From NCBI GenBank assembly GCA_963854835.1, contig OY978526.1, positions 44,096,140-44,160,139 on the forward strand: a DNA stretch of 64,000 nt. Reading direction: 5' to 3'. Source of the DNA: Megamerina dolium (taxonomy: Eukaryota; Arthropoda; Insecta; Diptera; Megamerinidae). Positions 24,826 through 38,846 of the stretch are shown one piece after another. The position numbers were made by a program, and so were the translations under genes. The first letter of the stretch is position 1; every line of letters begins with the position of its first letter. The notes under the pieces were generated by a model. The model saw only the letters and a program-made list of their open reading frames with translations, made no database searches and was not told where the DNA came from.

Positions 24826-26376
24826 AAAAAAAAATCTCCTTACAGTCGGCTGGGGCCGACCAGACTATGCCCTGCATATGTAGATTTATATATAAAAAGT
24901 TTACTCGAATATCCAACTTTTCTTTTATTTCCACTTTTCGAGAAACAATTTTTGCATATACTACTAATTTACACCCGAAATATGGTTGACTTTGACGAAG
25001 TAAAAGGATTTTAAGATATTTCCGAGGCTTAGTATGGGAGCTATATAAAAAGTGGGCGTGGCTTACCACTTTCTAGTAAATCCAATTAATTTTTCAATGT
25101 TAATCCACACCTTAAATTTGGTGTCCTACGTTGAATAGTTTCTAAGTTATGGTGGTTAACATTTTTGTTTAATTTCCTCAACTTTGTATGGGAGCCCCAA
25201 TAAGAAGTGGGCGTGGTACGCTGATTTTTCGCCAGATTATTTCCGACTACGATATTAATCTAAGTGTCAATTATGGTTATTCTAGACAGAAGATTGCCTA
25301 AGTTACAGCTGTTTCAATTTAAAATTTGTATGGGGGCTACGATAAACACTGGGCGTGGTGCACCCATTTTCTGTGAGCCTAGTTGCTCGTACAATACTAA
25401 TCCATACCCCAAGTCTCGTTGTCCTAGGCTAAATGGTTTGTAAGCTATGGAGCTTAAAATTTTAGTTTAATTCACTCGACTTTGTATGGGAGACCCATGA
25501 AGGAGTGGGCGTGGCACACTGATTTTCTGCCAGATTTTTGCCGACTACGATATTAATTTAAGTGTCAATTATGGTTATTCTAGACAGAAGATTGCCGAAG
25601 TTACAGCTGTTTCAATTTAAAATTTGTATGGGGGCTACGATAAACACTGGGCGTACAATACTAATCCATACCCTAAGTCTCGTTATTCTACGCTGAATAG
25701 TTTGCAAGCTATAACTTTTAACATTTTTTTTCATTTCCGCAACTTTGTATGGCAGACCCAAAAAGGAGTGGGCGTGGCACACTGATTTTCTGCCATATTA
25801 TTTCTGACTACCGTGTTAATCTAAGTGTCAATTATGGTTATTCTAGACAGAAGATTGTAGAAGTTACAGCAGTTTCAATTTAAAAGAAGTACAGACACTT
25901 TGTATGGGAGCTACGCTAGAAAGTAGGCGTGGCTCATCCACTTTTGGTGAGGTTATATAGTAGTATAATATAACTCTATGTGCAAAATATTGTTGTCCCA
26001 AGTGGTATATTGTGTGAGTTATAGCAAGTTAAAGATTTTGAAAATTCCGAGGTTAGTCGCTTTGAATGCTTGGTGTGGGCGTGGTTATTGACCGATCATG
26101 CCCAATATCAATCCCCTCCGTACCCTTGGATCATAGATTACTTGTGCCAAATTTCATTGAAATAGCTCAATATTTACTCAAGTTATCGTGCGAACCAGCC
26201 AGGTGACAGACAGACGGACGGACGGACGGACGGACGGACATCGTTAAATCGAAAATTTAATCGACGCTGATCACGAATATATATCCATGTCTATATCTCC
26301 GGAGATTCCTTCAAGTGGACACAAACATCTGACCGAAATTAATATACCATGCATATTGCATTATGCAGGGTATAAA
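24826..26376 (-). repeat. INE-1-like interspersed repeat, copy B
   Basis: Same family as 9754-11378, opposite orientation: begins 'aaaatctccttacagtcggc' and ends 'ttgcattatgcagggtataa'. It contains at least three imperfect units of 270-300 bases, marked by 'tatggttattctagacagaa' near 25272, 25572 and 25841. A (GGAC)n run lies at about 26213-26240. This is the most regular copy in the window. Non-coding. Confidence 0.87.
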
Positions 26377-27787
26377 AATATATGTAAAAAACTGCTAGTA
26401 AAAAGTAAAAAGAATACAAAAAAAAGCTGATATATTCAAAGATTGCATATTAAAGCTGAGGAAGTGCCACATTTGAAGATGGAGGAAATCAGCATGCATA
26501 GGAAATAATAAAACATCAATATCATCGTTTTATTGAAAGCTCAATAAAAATAACAAATATGCACATATTCACACACCCTTACATGTAGCTACTCAATACA
26601 TAAGTATATATTTATTATGTACATACACTAGAAATCAATGCATACTCTTTATATATGACTATTTCATTTTTTTTTTAAATTAATTATACGTGGCATTATA
26701 CAATGAGCTTTTATATAATACATTATATAATATCATCGTAATAAAAGAAAATTTTGCAAAAACCTCCCGTAGGAATAAAGTTGATATACATATGAACTTA
26801 CTCGTATTCATAAGAACTTAGTCGTGTATGTATAAAATATTGGAAAAGTGGCTGATGAATTTGTTGCCATAGTAACAACTACTATCGTCGACCTAGAGCC
26901 GTTATTATAAATGACATATCGAATAAAACTTGAAGTGGAGCATACTGTATGTATAACTTTTTCCTCATTTTACAAATAGTGTTCCCTGCGGGAGTTTTTT
27001 TTTTTTTGACAAATTGACATAAGAACATTCCTTTTGTTGTTTCTTCACTTTTTTCCCAAAAACAAAAAAAAAAAGTCATAGGCCTAGTGTACAGGCGTAC
27101 AAAGCATTGATGCATTGGATTACAGTATGAAAACTACTACTTATCACTCCAGTGTAGCAAAATTACATCATTCTTGCTTAATGTAAATGTAATTAACATT
27201 TTAAAACTTTGAAACATTTCATTTGCAACGAATAACTATAAGAGTCCATGTAAATATTCCGGTACATAAAATTCAACAAAATAAATCCATTGCAAAGATT
27301 TATTGTTTATGAAATAGATTAGCTTGCGTACAACTTTTATGAGAAATTTCTTCCTGGTTATTATTTATGTAGTATCGTTTCATTTATAAATTCTCCTATA
27401 CCGTTCTATATAAATCTAGTAGGCATTATGCAGCATACATATCATTCATACACAGCTCAAACGGCACAACTCAAAACATCATATTTTTGGGAAATTACGA
27501 ATTCTAAATTCAAGTGCTAATTCTACGAACACAATGAAATTATATAACGTGAGATTAATATAAATATGAAAGTGTGTAAATACCTGCGGGAAATAAAATG
27601 TGGTTAAAGCGCTTTTAAGCATTAAAAAACAATTGATGCAATTTTTTTAACAAGTTCAAAAATTATCAAGTTTAAAACATACAAAAAAAATTTTAATTCA
27701 GTCCGAAGGAAACAAGTGGTAGGGAAAAGAAAAAAACAATAATGAAACTAGTAGTGAGTGCTACAACTTCACTTAAACGACATGATA
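26377..27787. other. Non-coding stretch
   Basis: AT-rich DNA with short T and A runs (for example 26998-27007). No supported gene or repeat family. Confidence 0.5.
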
Positions 27788-27789
27788 TA

Positions 27790-29428
27790 CAGTGGCGAGC
27801 AATACCGGTCGGATATTTTTCAAACTCCGACTTATGCTTCTGTAAAATATTAAATAATAATACTATTTGTTTGAAATTTTCAAATTCGATTCTTTATTTA
27901 CTTATTTCAACGTCAACTAATATAAAAAAAATATTTAAAAAACATAAACCAATAATTTCATTGGAAAAACAAAACAACTCAATGCGTCCAGTTTTGCACG
28001 CCGCTCTCAGTACATAAAAATCTTAAATTAATTTAAAATTTTAATATTTTGACCAAAGACCTTTTCTTTTTAAAACACTATTTATTCTTTTTGGCATACT
28101 TTCCACTAACTTTTCAATTGTGGTGTGTGGTATATTGCTCCAGGCAACCTTGACGCGCTCCCATAGCTCGTCCAAGTTTTTTGGGGATGGTCGTGCTGGG
28201 ACAGCGTTCGCTTGACAATAGCCCACAAATTCTCAATTGGGTTGAGATCTGGGCTTTGCGCAGGCCATTTGAGTGTATTAAATTATTGATTTGCAAGCCA
28301 CTCTTTCACTATTTTGGCGGTATGTTTCGGATCTCCATCCTGTTGAAATATGATTTCCTCTATTGAGTACGCACATTCATCAACAAACTCAGGCAAATAT
28401 GTTTGCAGAATACTAAGGTAGTCTCCTTTCTCATTATTCCGTTTATTTTATTTATCGGACCGACGTGCCACCAAGTGAAACATGCCCACACCATTATACC
28501 ACCGCCGCCATGTTTCATTTTTTGTTTAACTTGATGTTGTTGGAGTTGCTCGTTGGGTCTATGCCAATAGTAGGACTTACCATCGGATAGGTAACGATTG
28601 ATTTTTGATTCATCGGACCATATAACCCGCTTCCAGTCGTCAACAGACCAATTTCTTTGTTCTCGGCAAAACTGTAATCGAGCTGCTAGGTTTTTTTTTG
28701 GATAGCGCAGGTTTTTTCTGCTTAACAGACGCGACTAATCCAATTTTTTTTAATGATCTCCTGGATATCCATTCGCTGACTGGTTTGTTAATGGCCTGTG
28801 AAGCTTCCTTAGGTGTTAATTTGGAATTTCTACGAAGCAATAGTTCCATATGACGAGCATCACTGTCGTTCAGTATCCTTGGTCGACCTCCAAAATTGTC
28901 CGAAGATGGTAGGTTATTCCTTTTTCGCACTGCAATGACTGTTGATTTGCTAACACCAGTCATTTCTACTATTTTTCCTGTACTATTTTTATTTTCTAAT
29001 AAAACCACAATACGGTTTTCCAAATCTTTTGATATTTTCCTCATTTTTGGTGAATTAAATTTTGTTTAAAATCTTGCAACTGAAATTTAACTTTATGAAC
29101 TGAACTCTTTAGCGTAATATATAGAAATGGCAAATTAACCTTTGAAAAAAAGCAAAAACTCATGGATTTGTTCGGATAAGTAACGGTAAATCATCTGTTA
29201 TTGTGTACTGAGAGTGGCGTGCAAAACTGGACGCATTGACTTTTTGTTGGTTTTCTTATGAATTTATTGGTTTACGTTTTTTTAATATTTTTTAATATTG
29301 ATTTACGTTAAGATAAGTAAATAAAGAATCAAATTTAAAAATTTCAAACAAATTTAATTATTATTTAATATTCTACAGCAACATAAGTCGAAGATTCAAA
29401 AACATTCGACCGGTATTGCTCGCCACTG
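27790..29428 (-). mobile_element. Near-complete Tc1 element with 227-base inverted repeats
   Basis: A 1639-base element bounded by TA and by long terminal inverted repeats, 27790-28016 and 29202-29428, that start CAGTGGCGAGCAATACCGGT. On the minus strand the transposase starts at 29044 ('MRKISKDLENRIVVLLENK') with helix-turn-helix segments. After the 134-codon frame it continues as 'NLAARLQFCREQRNW', 'VIWSDESK' (first D), 'QQDGDPKHTA' (second D) and '[15 protein letters not shown]' (E). One extra base in the T9 run at 28691-28699 breaks the frame, and a further shift and stop follow. All three DDE residues are visible. Long inverted repeats recall Minos-type elements. Confidence 0.93.
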
Positions 29429-29439
29429 TAGAAGAAATA

Positions 29440-30240
29440 AGATTTTGAAAAAAGTCTCGCCAATTTTCGATCACTCTTCTATTATGGCCTTTTTTAAGTC
29501 CAATAATGTTTCAAACTGACGCCGATTTTTATAAACATTTTCTGTAAACAGTCAAATCTGAACTGCGAGCTGGCCATTACAAAAGTTCGATGCCTCTACT
29601 CAAAAAGAATTTATTTCCCCATAGTTTCACCAAAATCGATTATTACATTGTCAGGGAGTCCAATGTACATTTGGGAATTCATTCTTCTTGGTATGAAACA
29701 AATTGGATATTTTCCCTTCAATCCGAATGCTGCCTAACATTGTGTGTCTATATCTGCAATATTTCATTTTGGCACCCCAATTGGGGTTTTTCTCATCACT
29801 AAAAATAACACTGTCCCATTCATGCAACCAGAACTTATATTTGTGTGCAAACTGTAGTCTTGTGGCTTGGTTTTAGCTGGGGTATGGGCAACATTTTTTC
29901 ATATCTGAGGTTGTCGTCAGAACTTAAAATTTGCCGAATTTGATATTTTGTAATCTTAAGAGATAGCTGAGCCTTTATTTGACCCGCACTCAGAGATTTA
30001 TTTACTGCTAAACGCTTAATTTGACGCTTAGTCCTTTCACCAATGCATGGCGGTCGGCCCAATCGCGCTTTATTTGGTAAACTACGCAGATTTCTCAAAA
30101 ACTTATGGATTGTTGTCTTACTTCTACACACAATTTTTGCTATTTCTCTTATGGTTTTGCCATACATCTTCAAATTAAATGCATTTTTTCTATCTGACGC
30201 CAAGAGCGGAGATCTTGCTGCCATTTTGCTATTAAAAAGA
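29440..30240 (-). mobile_element. Tc1-like transposase remnant
   Basis: The minus strand has an open N-terminal part from 30224 ('MAARSPLLASDRKNAFNLK', 'IREIAKIVCRSKTTIHKFL'), a bipartite helix-turn-helix with the 'GRPP' motif between halves. This is followed in another frame by 'WDSVIFSDEKNPNWGAK' (first catalytic Asp) and 'GLKKAIIEEWSKIGETFF'-like debris down to 29440. The central domain with the second acidic residue is missing. It abuts the right terminus of the Tc1 element at 27790-29428 and belongs to a different family. Confidence 0.8.
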
Positions 30241-30449
30241 CAAAAATTACTGAATCCATTTACTTTGAAATTGTCTTAACATTAATTAATTTTATATACT
30301 TTACACGCTTTTCTTCACTTTTGCTTATCTCAATTGCGAAAACACAACTTTTGTTTTTTTTTTCCCACAACCGAACGCAAGATTTTACAAAATTCTTCGA
30401 AAAGGAGTTGCACATGTATTGCCACAGTTTTTGAACCTTTAATCACTTT

Positions 30450-33400
30450 CACTGCATATTCCTACGCTTAAAAAATGCTGTCGCCGACGTAGTATTCCAT
30501 GTTATTTTTTTATGCTTAAGTTATGGTCTTGTAACCAATATTTGTTGTAAAATTATGATCTTGAATTACATGAATTACATAGCATCAATGTTTCATTGAG
30601 CAGGTAATATATCATCTAAAATATTAAACGCGGAAATGCTAGTAACACCAAGAAGATTAAACTTTATCGAATTAAATTGTAAACATTATGATCGTATCGA
30701 TTTGCATACGTAAAAAGGGCAATATGATTATATAAAATGCAAAGCGTTCGTAGAAACGCAAAGTGCGACTAAAAATCACATGTTAAAGTTCATCTGGGAA
30801 AACCTATGAATCTAAAGTTCTACAAATTCGTATCCAATGGCTCTGGTGGTAAAATAAATCAAAAAGTGTGTAAAACCTTCATTGAGAAGACAACTGTTCG
30901 TACAGATGGGGTGTCATTCATGTTAATCACCGTAAACACATTTTATGACTGGGGAGGAGCTGCTTAGGGAGCAATACCTGATTTCAATACGATTGAATTT
31001 TGCCATCTTACATCTACCAGATGGCTAGCTACAGAGATGACTTGGAAAGTTGGAACAGTATGCGTATTGTAGTTACAAAAAACATTTTTACAGACAGAAC
31101 ATAAATATAAATATAGTTAAATAATCAATACCAACCATGTTGATTTCACCCTACAGAATAGGTGTGTCAAACTGTTTGCCACCACTGTATGTATATACAT
31201 AAAAATGTTCGTCAAATGCTTATACGTATGTAATAACACATGTAATAAATTTATTGTAAACATTAAAACCACAGTAAAACCACCAGGCACTACTAATGTA
31301 AATGTAAGTACTGTCGTCAGGCAAGGTCTTTCATCGCGCAGTCACCATGAACAATGAAATAAAATAAACATACAATTACATAGGTATACGCAATCCACCA
31401 TACACATCAAACACACAAACAGAGTTGTGAATCAGCAGGATATCACCAAAAAAATGGCATAACGATGTTAAACAATACCAATTAATTCACAGGAAAAAGT
31501 CGTAAAATTGAAATTTATCGCCAAAGTTTGTTGAGAGAGAAAAAAAAAAAAAGAAATCAAACACTATAAAAACAAAATAATAACAACAATATTAGTATGT
31601 ATGAATGCGATGTAAAAATAAGTTCAATTAAGCATTAATTACCTACATATTGGATAATTAAAGATGAGCAAAAACAAAACAAACAAAAACACAGCCACTC
31701 ATATGGACATTAGAGCGGACTCTATTTACAATTTGTATGACGAATTGTATAACAACAAATGAAACCATGGGTCTACAATTAAGTTTGACTCCCCAACAAT
31801 TGATATCAATTCAAACATATTTCAAAAATTATTTTTGTATATCTGAATTTAGGTGCATGGTTTATTGGGCAAATGTATTTAGAATCAGCCGTAGTTTCTT
31901 TATTTGCTATATGGGAGAAATTTTAATCCGCCCGAATGCGCATACATACATACATATTAGTCGTACTTAGTTAAATTGATAATATAGTGTAAATGGTTTA
32001 AATAACAAAATTAAAACACATAGCATATCTAAATTATATTGCCCAAAATGTTATTAAATTACACAATGTCCCAAAATAACAAAACATTGTTTAATTTAGG
32101 GTGCCACATAGTGTATGTTATAGATTCCCACTATATAATGTAGCTCTCATATAAAGTTACGAAAATGTTGAAGTTTTCAATCGGTACAACATTAAGGTGG
32201 TTAAAAAAACTTTTGTTTTCCAAGATCGGCATCTTTCAAAATTTTACCTCATGCCGAAAGATGTGCTGACACCAAAATCATGATGCTCAGAAGTGTTTAT
32301 ATTGTACTGTTGAAACACTTTGTACATATGTTAATCAGACATTTGGTTAACCAACCTCAGAACATTTCAAATTTAAATTAGTTGAAAAAATATTATCAGC
32401 TGCAGTTGTGAGCGCTCTGTATTGGTTACAATAGAAAATTGAAAATTGGTATTGATGTTTCAAATACTAACAGGAAAAAACTGAAGGGATGCACCGCTTT
32501 CTACGATAAAATGTTTTTCCTCATACAAAAACTTGGACCACTTTAGTATAACATATTTCATCTACTGCCAAGGACAAGTGTATTTGGTACCTGTATAAAC
32601 ATTCGGGTCTGATAACGAACAGAAAACTATTATAAATTGTTAACAATTATGAGTAGTTTTAATTGGTAAAGCGTAAAAAATTAGTTTGAAATTTCTGTTC
32701 AACTTCAAATGTGAACTTTCAGCCTCTTAAAAAAAAAGTAATAATACGAGTTGTCAGACATTAAAACAGCAACATTAAGTGTTCTTAATTAAATTGCATT
32801 ATATTTTGTATTTTTTTCGAAAAAATTAATGTAAAGAGAAAATATTCGTGATGCTATGGTAAATGTTAGTTATATGTGAATAAGGAAGCCCCATACGAAA
32901 TGATATAAATAAATTATAAATTCTTAACATAAAGCACCAAGAGCCGCGCAAAGAATAGTCCAAGTGCTAGGAATATAATGAAACGACGATCTTTGTAGGT
33001 ATTTCTTTCCAATTCCTTTTGATGGCGCTATTCGTGACCTGCAAGTCCACTGCTCTGCTGCCTTTAACAATGTTGGTAATTGAAACTAGTTAAAAAGATT
33101 AAAGGGTATACCAAATCTATACCATCGCCTATGTTGATTTACCGGACGATCAACCACCCATCTCAATTATTTATACAACATAAAATTAAATAATTATTCA
33201 TACTTATTATTCCAGAATTTATTTAAAAGTGACTTAATGGATAATCGAGCTAGTTGGAAAATATATGCAAATAAGGTCATACTATATGTGGAATTACTAT
33301 ATTTCAATACATTTTCAACTCTAGCATTAAGTATTATGTGTGCTGTGATGGATCGACAATTCGTCCACGGTTACGAAATGACGTAAAATTTGTTTGAATT

Positions 33401-34538
33401 GCGGTTGAACATCGTCAAACACTGATTTGAAGTGGTCACACTATTGAGTATGTTGTCAATTGTGAGCAAAAGCGGTATCCACTTGGAGATATTCAAATTT
33501 AAAAAAAAAAAAGAAAAGGATTGAAAATGTTTTCTGTTAAGATGAACAAGTTAACAGCCGAATTATGTAAAACACGACGCTTTGAGTCATTTTCATTTGC
33601 CTACAATTTGTTTTTCTTCTATCCAAAATAAGTATAAAACGCACGCAAGACAAAGTGATTTGTCGCGATGCATTTTACGTAATTCGCTGTAAATGTTGAG
33701 AGTTGAAAAAAGCGATGAATCAAAAAGTAGCTAACTATAAATATACATTTTTTTTATAAAACTTAGCAACAAGAAAATGTATAATGTATAATATATATTT
33801 AAAAATAAAGACAAACTCTGAACATCGCATATACTTTTTGAACATCTCTTATGTAGATGTATATCTACCTACTATTTATGTATAGGCAAGCTTCTTTATC
33901 ATCGGGTAACCGGTCGAATATCACTTAACAGTAAATGCTATGTATAACCAATAAAGAAAACCAGATGGACAACAATTGCATGTTCAGTTGTCGATTTGTC
34001 GCTGGAGACATCGACAATTGTAAATAAAACACGATATGCAATTGATTCTCGCTTATGCGTAAGTATACACTCTATGTGTAGCAATTTGTTTAGCTAATAA
34101 ATTTATGAAAATCACTTGCACAACACGTTGTTCGAGATATACATACTAGATAGTGCCAGTTTGCGAACACTTACATACTGGATTTTATAACGGTTGTAAA
34201 CGAATGTGTCTTAAAGTGTTAAATTAAGTGTGTTCGTTGTTAATTATAATATGATCTCATATAATTATGCGTAACACATTTCCAGAAAATGGATCTGCAG
34301 ACTTTTAGCCCGAGGAGTAGTCATTTTAATATCTTTGCATGATATTTTGGAAAATGGCCCTTTGACAGATTTAAGAAAACATAAGGGGCTGTAGTTGATT
34401 GAATTCAAAAGGTAATAAGTAAGGTCCATTCTAATGTATAAATGTGACAAGCACATATTAAATGACGCAGTGTAATAGCAGATGGAAGTTGAGCTATTAT
34501 TATTAGAGAAATTTAAAAAGGGGCTGCGACTTATCTAA
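30450..34538. other. Long non-coding stretch
   Basis: Four kilobases of AT-rich DNA with short poly-A runs (31541-31553, 33499-33509) and no convincing coding sequence. A Tc1-terminus-like end 'gtttgccaccactgta' occurs at about 31177-31192 without a partner. No RNA gene was recognised. Confidence 0.5.
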
Positions 34539-37500
34539 GTGTCCTCGCATCTATTTGAACTAAATATTACAACTATTCCTCGATGTGCATATTTGAATGC
34601 CATACTTTTCTTATTCCCAGTACTAATTGAAGCGGATTCTAATGGGAAGAAAATAGAGGCTGTTATAGACTCAGCCTACTTTCCAGGAGACACCAACGTG
34701 ACACCACCACAGAACATTATAGGCTTAGTGGACTACTGCAAGACAGACAACAAGACCTTAATTATTGGCTGCGATGCAAATGCACACAATACAATCTGGG
34801 GCAATGCAGATACAAACACAAGAGGTGAGTCACTGTTAGAATTTCTAATACAAACTAACATAGCTATTGCTAACAGAGGTAATAAACCTACCTTCGAAAA
34901 TTCCATACGACAAGAGATCCTCGATCTCAACTCACAACTCACTTGATATGATCACAAACAGGAGAGTCTCAGATGAGGAGTCGATGTCTGATCATAAATA
35001 TATACTTTTTGAAATCATGAGATTAATTAAGAGCGTTATGCTCTACAGAAGTCCTAAAGCAACCAACTGGGACAAATACTCAAACTGTTTAGAATCTAAA
35101 CTAACTAGAAGCATAAAATAAAATAAATAAATATGTGGCACTAAAGTCCCGAAGGGCTCATTGGCCGAGCTTTTCTTCAATTAATGTTGTGCGTGTTAAA
35201 TTTTTGGACAGCATTAGAAGGGACCTACTTATTTTAGCAGGTTCCGAACGGCAGAACCCTTGTGACATCACTTTTTCTGAGTTTTGTCACAGAGTTCTTT
35301 TAGAAACTTTTTCATGGCAAGTTGTTACTGTCGGAAGAATTGCCAATTGCTTGCCGACAGGTGGGTACCGTTCGAAAGAAAATTCTTTTCGATATTAAAT
35401 TTGTTAAGCATCAGCCGGGAATTGAACCACAATCTACAGATCAGAAGGCTAACACACTAGCTACTGAGCTAGAAGCATGCACGACAGAGGAATTGGATGC
35501 ATCAGTTGGAACTTTGACTGACTCCATTATATCCTCATATCACAAATGTTGCCCGCTCAAAACAAAATCCTCAATAAAGAGGGTTCATTGGTGGAACAAT
35601 GAACTTGCCAATCTGCGTCAAATCTAAATTCAATGATGCGAAGAATAACAAAACATGGGACGAATATAGGAAAGCGCTAACATTATATAACAAGGAACTA
35701 AGGAAGTTTAAAAGGATCTCATGGATAAACTTCTGTGAGGAACTTCGAGCTGTCCCAACCACAAAAGACATTGTCAAAGGGGATAACCAACTCAATTGGC
35801 ACACTAAAGGCATCGGATGGTACCTTCACAAACACTTTTGATAGTACACTAGAGCTGCTTCTTAGAACTCATTTCCCTGAATGTCGGCTTAACACAACCA
35901 GAGACAACGGTCAAGGGGTGTCAGCATATAATCACAATAGGGCGAGAAACTCTAATATCTTTAGAATAGTCAACTTCGAAAGGAGAGAATTGGCAATTAA
36001 CTCGTTCAAATCCTACAAGTCACCCGGACCTTATGGTATGTTTCCAGCTCTACTTTCTAAGGGGACCAAACGACTAATGCACATCCTGGTTCCTTCGTAT
36101 ATGGATGTATTCCAAAGATTTGGCGAGAGACAAGGTTATATTCATACCATGGAGAAGCTATTGGACTGCTACCTAAGAGAGGAGGTAATTTTTAACTCTC
36201 CATCTGTACATCTGTAATAATCAAAGACAACCACGAAAGGACTACCGGGGACTTAATGCAGGATGTCTTAAATACAACATGGGAGTGGTGTAGGAAAGAG
36301 GGGTTATCAATTAACCCTACCAAAACCACTATAATCTCCTTCACCAGAAAAAGGAAATTTGACACTCCAATATTGAAAATAACCGAGATAGAGATACCCA
36401 TGAAGGAAGAGGTAAAATATCTAGGGATCACCTTGGATAAAAAATTCACATGGGAAGCACACCTCAATTCAGTAATAACAAAAAACACAAAAAACCTTAA
36501 GACCACAAAGCAACTTCTAGGGAAATCCTGGGTTAGACCCATCTTATATATCAAAACTGTGCAAATTACAAAGGCTAGCGTGCTTGTTGTTAAATTTATC
36601 ACCGCTACATATAGCAATACAAGAGGCTGCTGCAATGCAAGCACTCTCAATTCAAACCAGGTAATCTGACTGGACACCCAGAGATCTTAAACAAGGTCGG
36701 AAATGTTACGCATATGACCCAGACAAGTGACCACACAGATCAAGTACTCAATTTTACCAAGAGATATAAAGTCAATTTCCCATCATGGGAGGAGTAGAAC
36801 GCTTGCCCAACATGGACACACGACGATTCGCAAAAATGGTATACAGATGGATCCAAAACGTTTCAGGATGTAGGAGCAGGAATAGTGGGACCTAGAACAC
36901 ACAAATCAATAACACTATGCGTGCGGATACCACAATTCTCCATGCAGAGCTTTATGCTATAATGGAAAGTGGAGATCCTATCTAAAAGAGGACTCCAAAG
37001 GGTCAAAATTAAAATACTCTCAAACAGTTAATCAGTCCTCAAAGCTCTTAAAAGCTACACATCCACATCAAACGTTCTCACAGAACAAAGTGCCCATCCA
37101 CAATGAGGTCACTCTGATCTGGGTGTCAGGACATGAAGGACACGAAGGTAATGAAAAGGCGGACCTTTATGCCAAAAAAGGGGCTGCAGGGCCATCTATC
37201 GGTCCAGCCTCGTTCTTTGGTTTCGATAAAAACAACATCAAACAGGACACCAAAAAATGGATCCAACATAAAATCAGAGAATATTGGAATAACACTGGCG
37301 GTCTCAACCACTCCAAAAAATTCCTGACCTTTGATGCCAAAAGGCAAACATCGCTCTCTCCTTAAATAAAAAGAATCTTAGATTACTCTCCGGAACGGGC
37401 CACTTCGTGTGCAATAAACACTTACACAAAATAGCAGTATCCAACACAAGTACGTGCAGATTCTGCTGTGATGAGGAAGAGTCCATGGAACACTTAATCT

Positions 37501-37640
37501 CAACCTGTGATGCACTAGGCCACATGAGGCATAAAATCCTAGGTTCATACCTACTAGAAGATGAACAACTTCAAATGCTCCCTCCGAAGGAACTGGTTCG
37601 ATTCCTCGATATATTAAATATACTAAATATCTAAGTATAA
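34539..37640 (+). mobile_element. RNase H-bearing LINE (LOA/I-like), decayed
   Basis: A non-LTR retrotransposon ORF2 in pieces, in order. The endonuclease comes first ('IIGCDANAHNTIWG', 'RGESLLEFLIQTNIAIANRG', about 34750-34900). Then come the linker (35480-35840), an RT finger block 'FKSYKSPGPYGMFPALLSKG' (36004-36062), and a post-catalytic RT block 'EGLSINPTKTTIISFTRKRK' with 'VKYLGITLDKKFTWEAHLNS' (36300-36470). RNase H follows ('YTDGSKTFQDVGAGI', then 'WVSGHEGHEGNEKADLYAKK'), then a Cys/His C-terminus 'CRFCCDEEESMEHLISTC'. The RT catalytic YADD segment is deleted between about 36180 and 36250. Many frameshifts. The SINE at 35115-35468 is inserted in it. Confidence 0.9.
35115..35468 (-). 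repeat. tRNA-derived SINE, copy 3, inside a LINE
   Basis: Reverse-complemented copy with an exact 10-base duplication CTAGAAGCAT (35105-35114 and 35469-35478). The body matches the other copies, and the tail 'aaaataaaataaataaat' lies at the left. The head lacks about the first 14 bases, breaking within or just before the A box. It splits the LINE ORF at about codon level between its endonuclease and RT domains, so it is younger than the LINE insertion. Confidence 0.9.
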
Positions 37641-37650
37641 AGAGGTGCAC

Positions 37651-38846
37651 AATAGACCACGTTGGTCGCAGTGCATAAAGGCGTTAGCCTTACCCGTACT
37701 ACCATTACCATTATTCCCACACATGAATAGGGGAAAAAAATTTATTGAAATTGAAGTACACACACATTCATGTATTGGATTTTTGCTACTATTCGTTTCG
37801 TTTATGTACCTGTTGCTTTTTACAAAAGTCGGGCACTATGGTGGAAAATGACGTTTTTACTGACGACTATCACACGCAGAGTTGCCTGATATATGACAGC
37901 GTCAATTGAATGATTTCTTAATCCAAATGGTGATTCTGCTGAACAAAGCGTATAAAGTATTTTATATAATTTGCAGAATTAAATTATATAAAACAAAAGC
38001 AAAGAAAAACTGCATAATTAGCGATCAGCAGTTTGCCAATTATTCCAACTACATCTATCATGTGTTCACAAGCTCGAAACGTTTGGTTGTAAAATATTGT
38101 AAAAAAAAGCACTTTAAACAAACCCATCAGCCTACTGACTTTTACGCAATAATAAACATTAATTAATAAAGTTGTACGCACTCGCTCAGTTCTTAATTGA
38201 AATATGAATTTTTATTGTAAACATTTTCACTAACAAAGTTTTAATTAAATTACCTACACAAACTTTATATGCATAGGTGTACTACGTATGCATGTTGCTA
38301 TGTCTATTTCTGAATGACCTAATACATGTTAACAAATTAAACTTTGCATAGTGAGGATTGAGTCGTATGTCCGCGATAAATGGTCTATATTATTTTTATA
38401 ATCTGGCTCTCCTATAGAAATCTGCTGATTAGTTTAGCTTTGAGAGCCAATGAAAACAGCAAAGGCTGGTGTTTCTTTTATTAATATGGATAAAAAGTAA
38501 ATTTCGTGAACTGATAAAACACTATTTCAGAAGTGCTTACCGAATTTCGTTGTAGTAAGCGTAAGCGATCAGGATGTATCTTATTCTATTTTTGGTATGA
38601 GTAAAAAAGGAGCAGCGAAAATACTACTTAAAAAAAAAAAATGTTGCTTAATAAAGTAGCTAGGTTTCATTTGTCAGGAACTTATCAGTCTGCCCTCGTG
38701 GTCCTTGGAATCACAGTAGAAAATAATATTTTCAAAAATAGTTACACTCTATACTTATCTACCACCATAACACAATGTGTTGTTGGGCGCCACAGTGTAT
38801 CTTTTTGTCAATTTATATTCAAATGGTAATATAGTGAATAATAGTT
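37651..38846. other. Non-coding stretch
   Basis: AT-rich DNA between two mobile elements. No gene or repeat family recognised. Confidence 0.5.

Noticed and set aside
24826..26376. CRISPR-like array from the regular motifs in the INE-1-like repeat
   Set aside because: Units are about 300 bases with imperfect repeats in a eukaryotic intron; there are no short identical repeats with unique spacers and no cas genes.
31170..31195. Tc1-like terminus 'gtttgccaccactgta'
   Set aside because: No matching inverted partner or transposase was found upstream.
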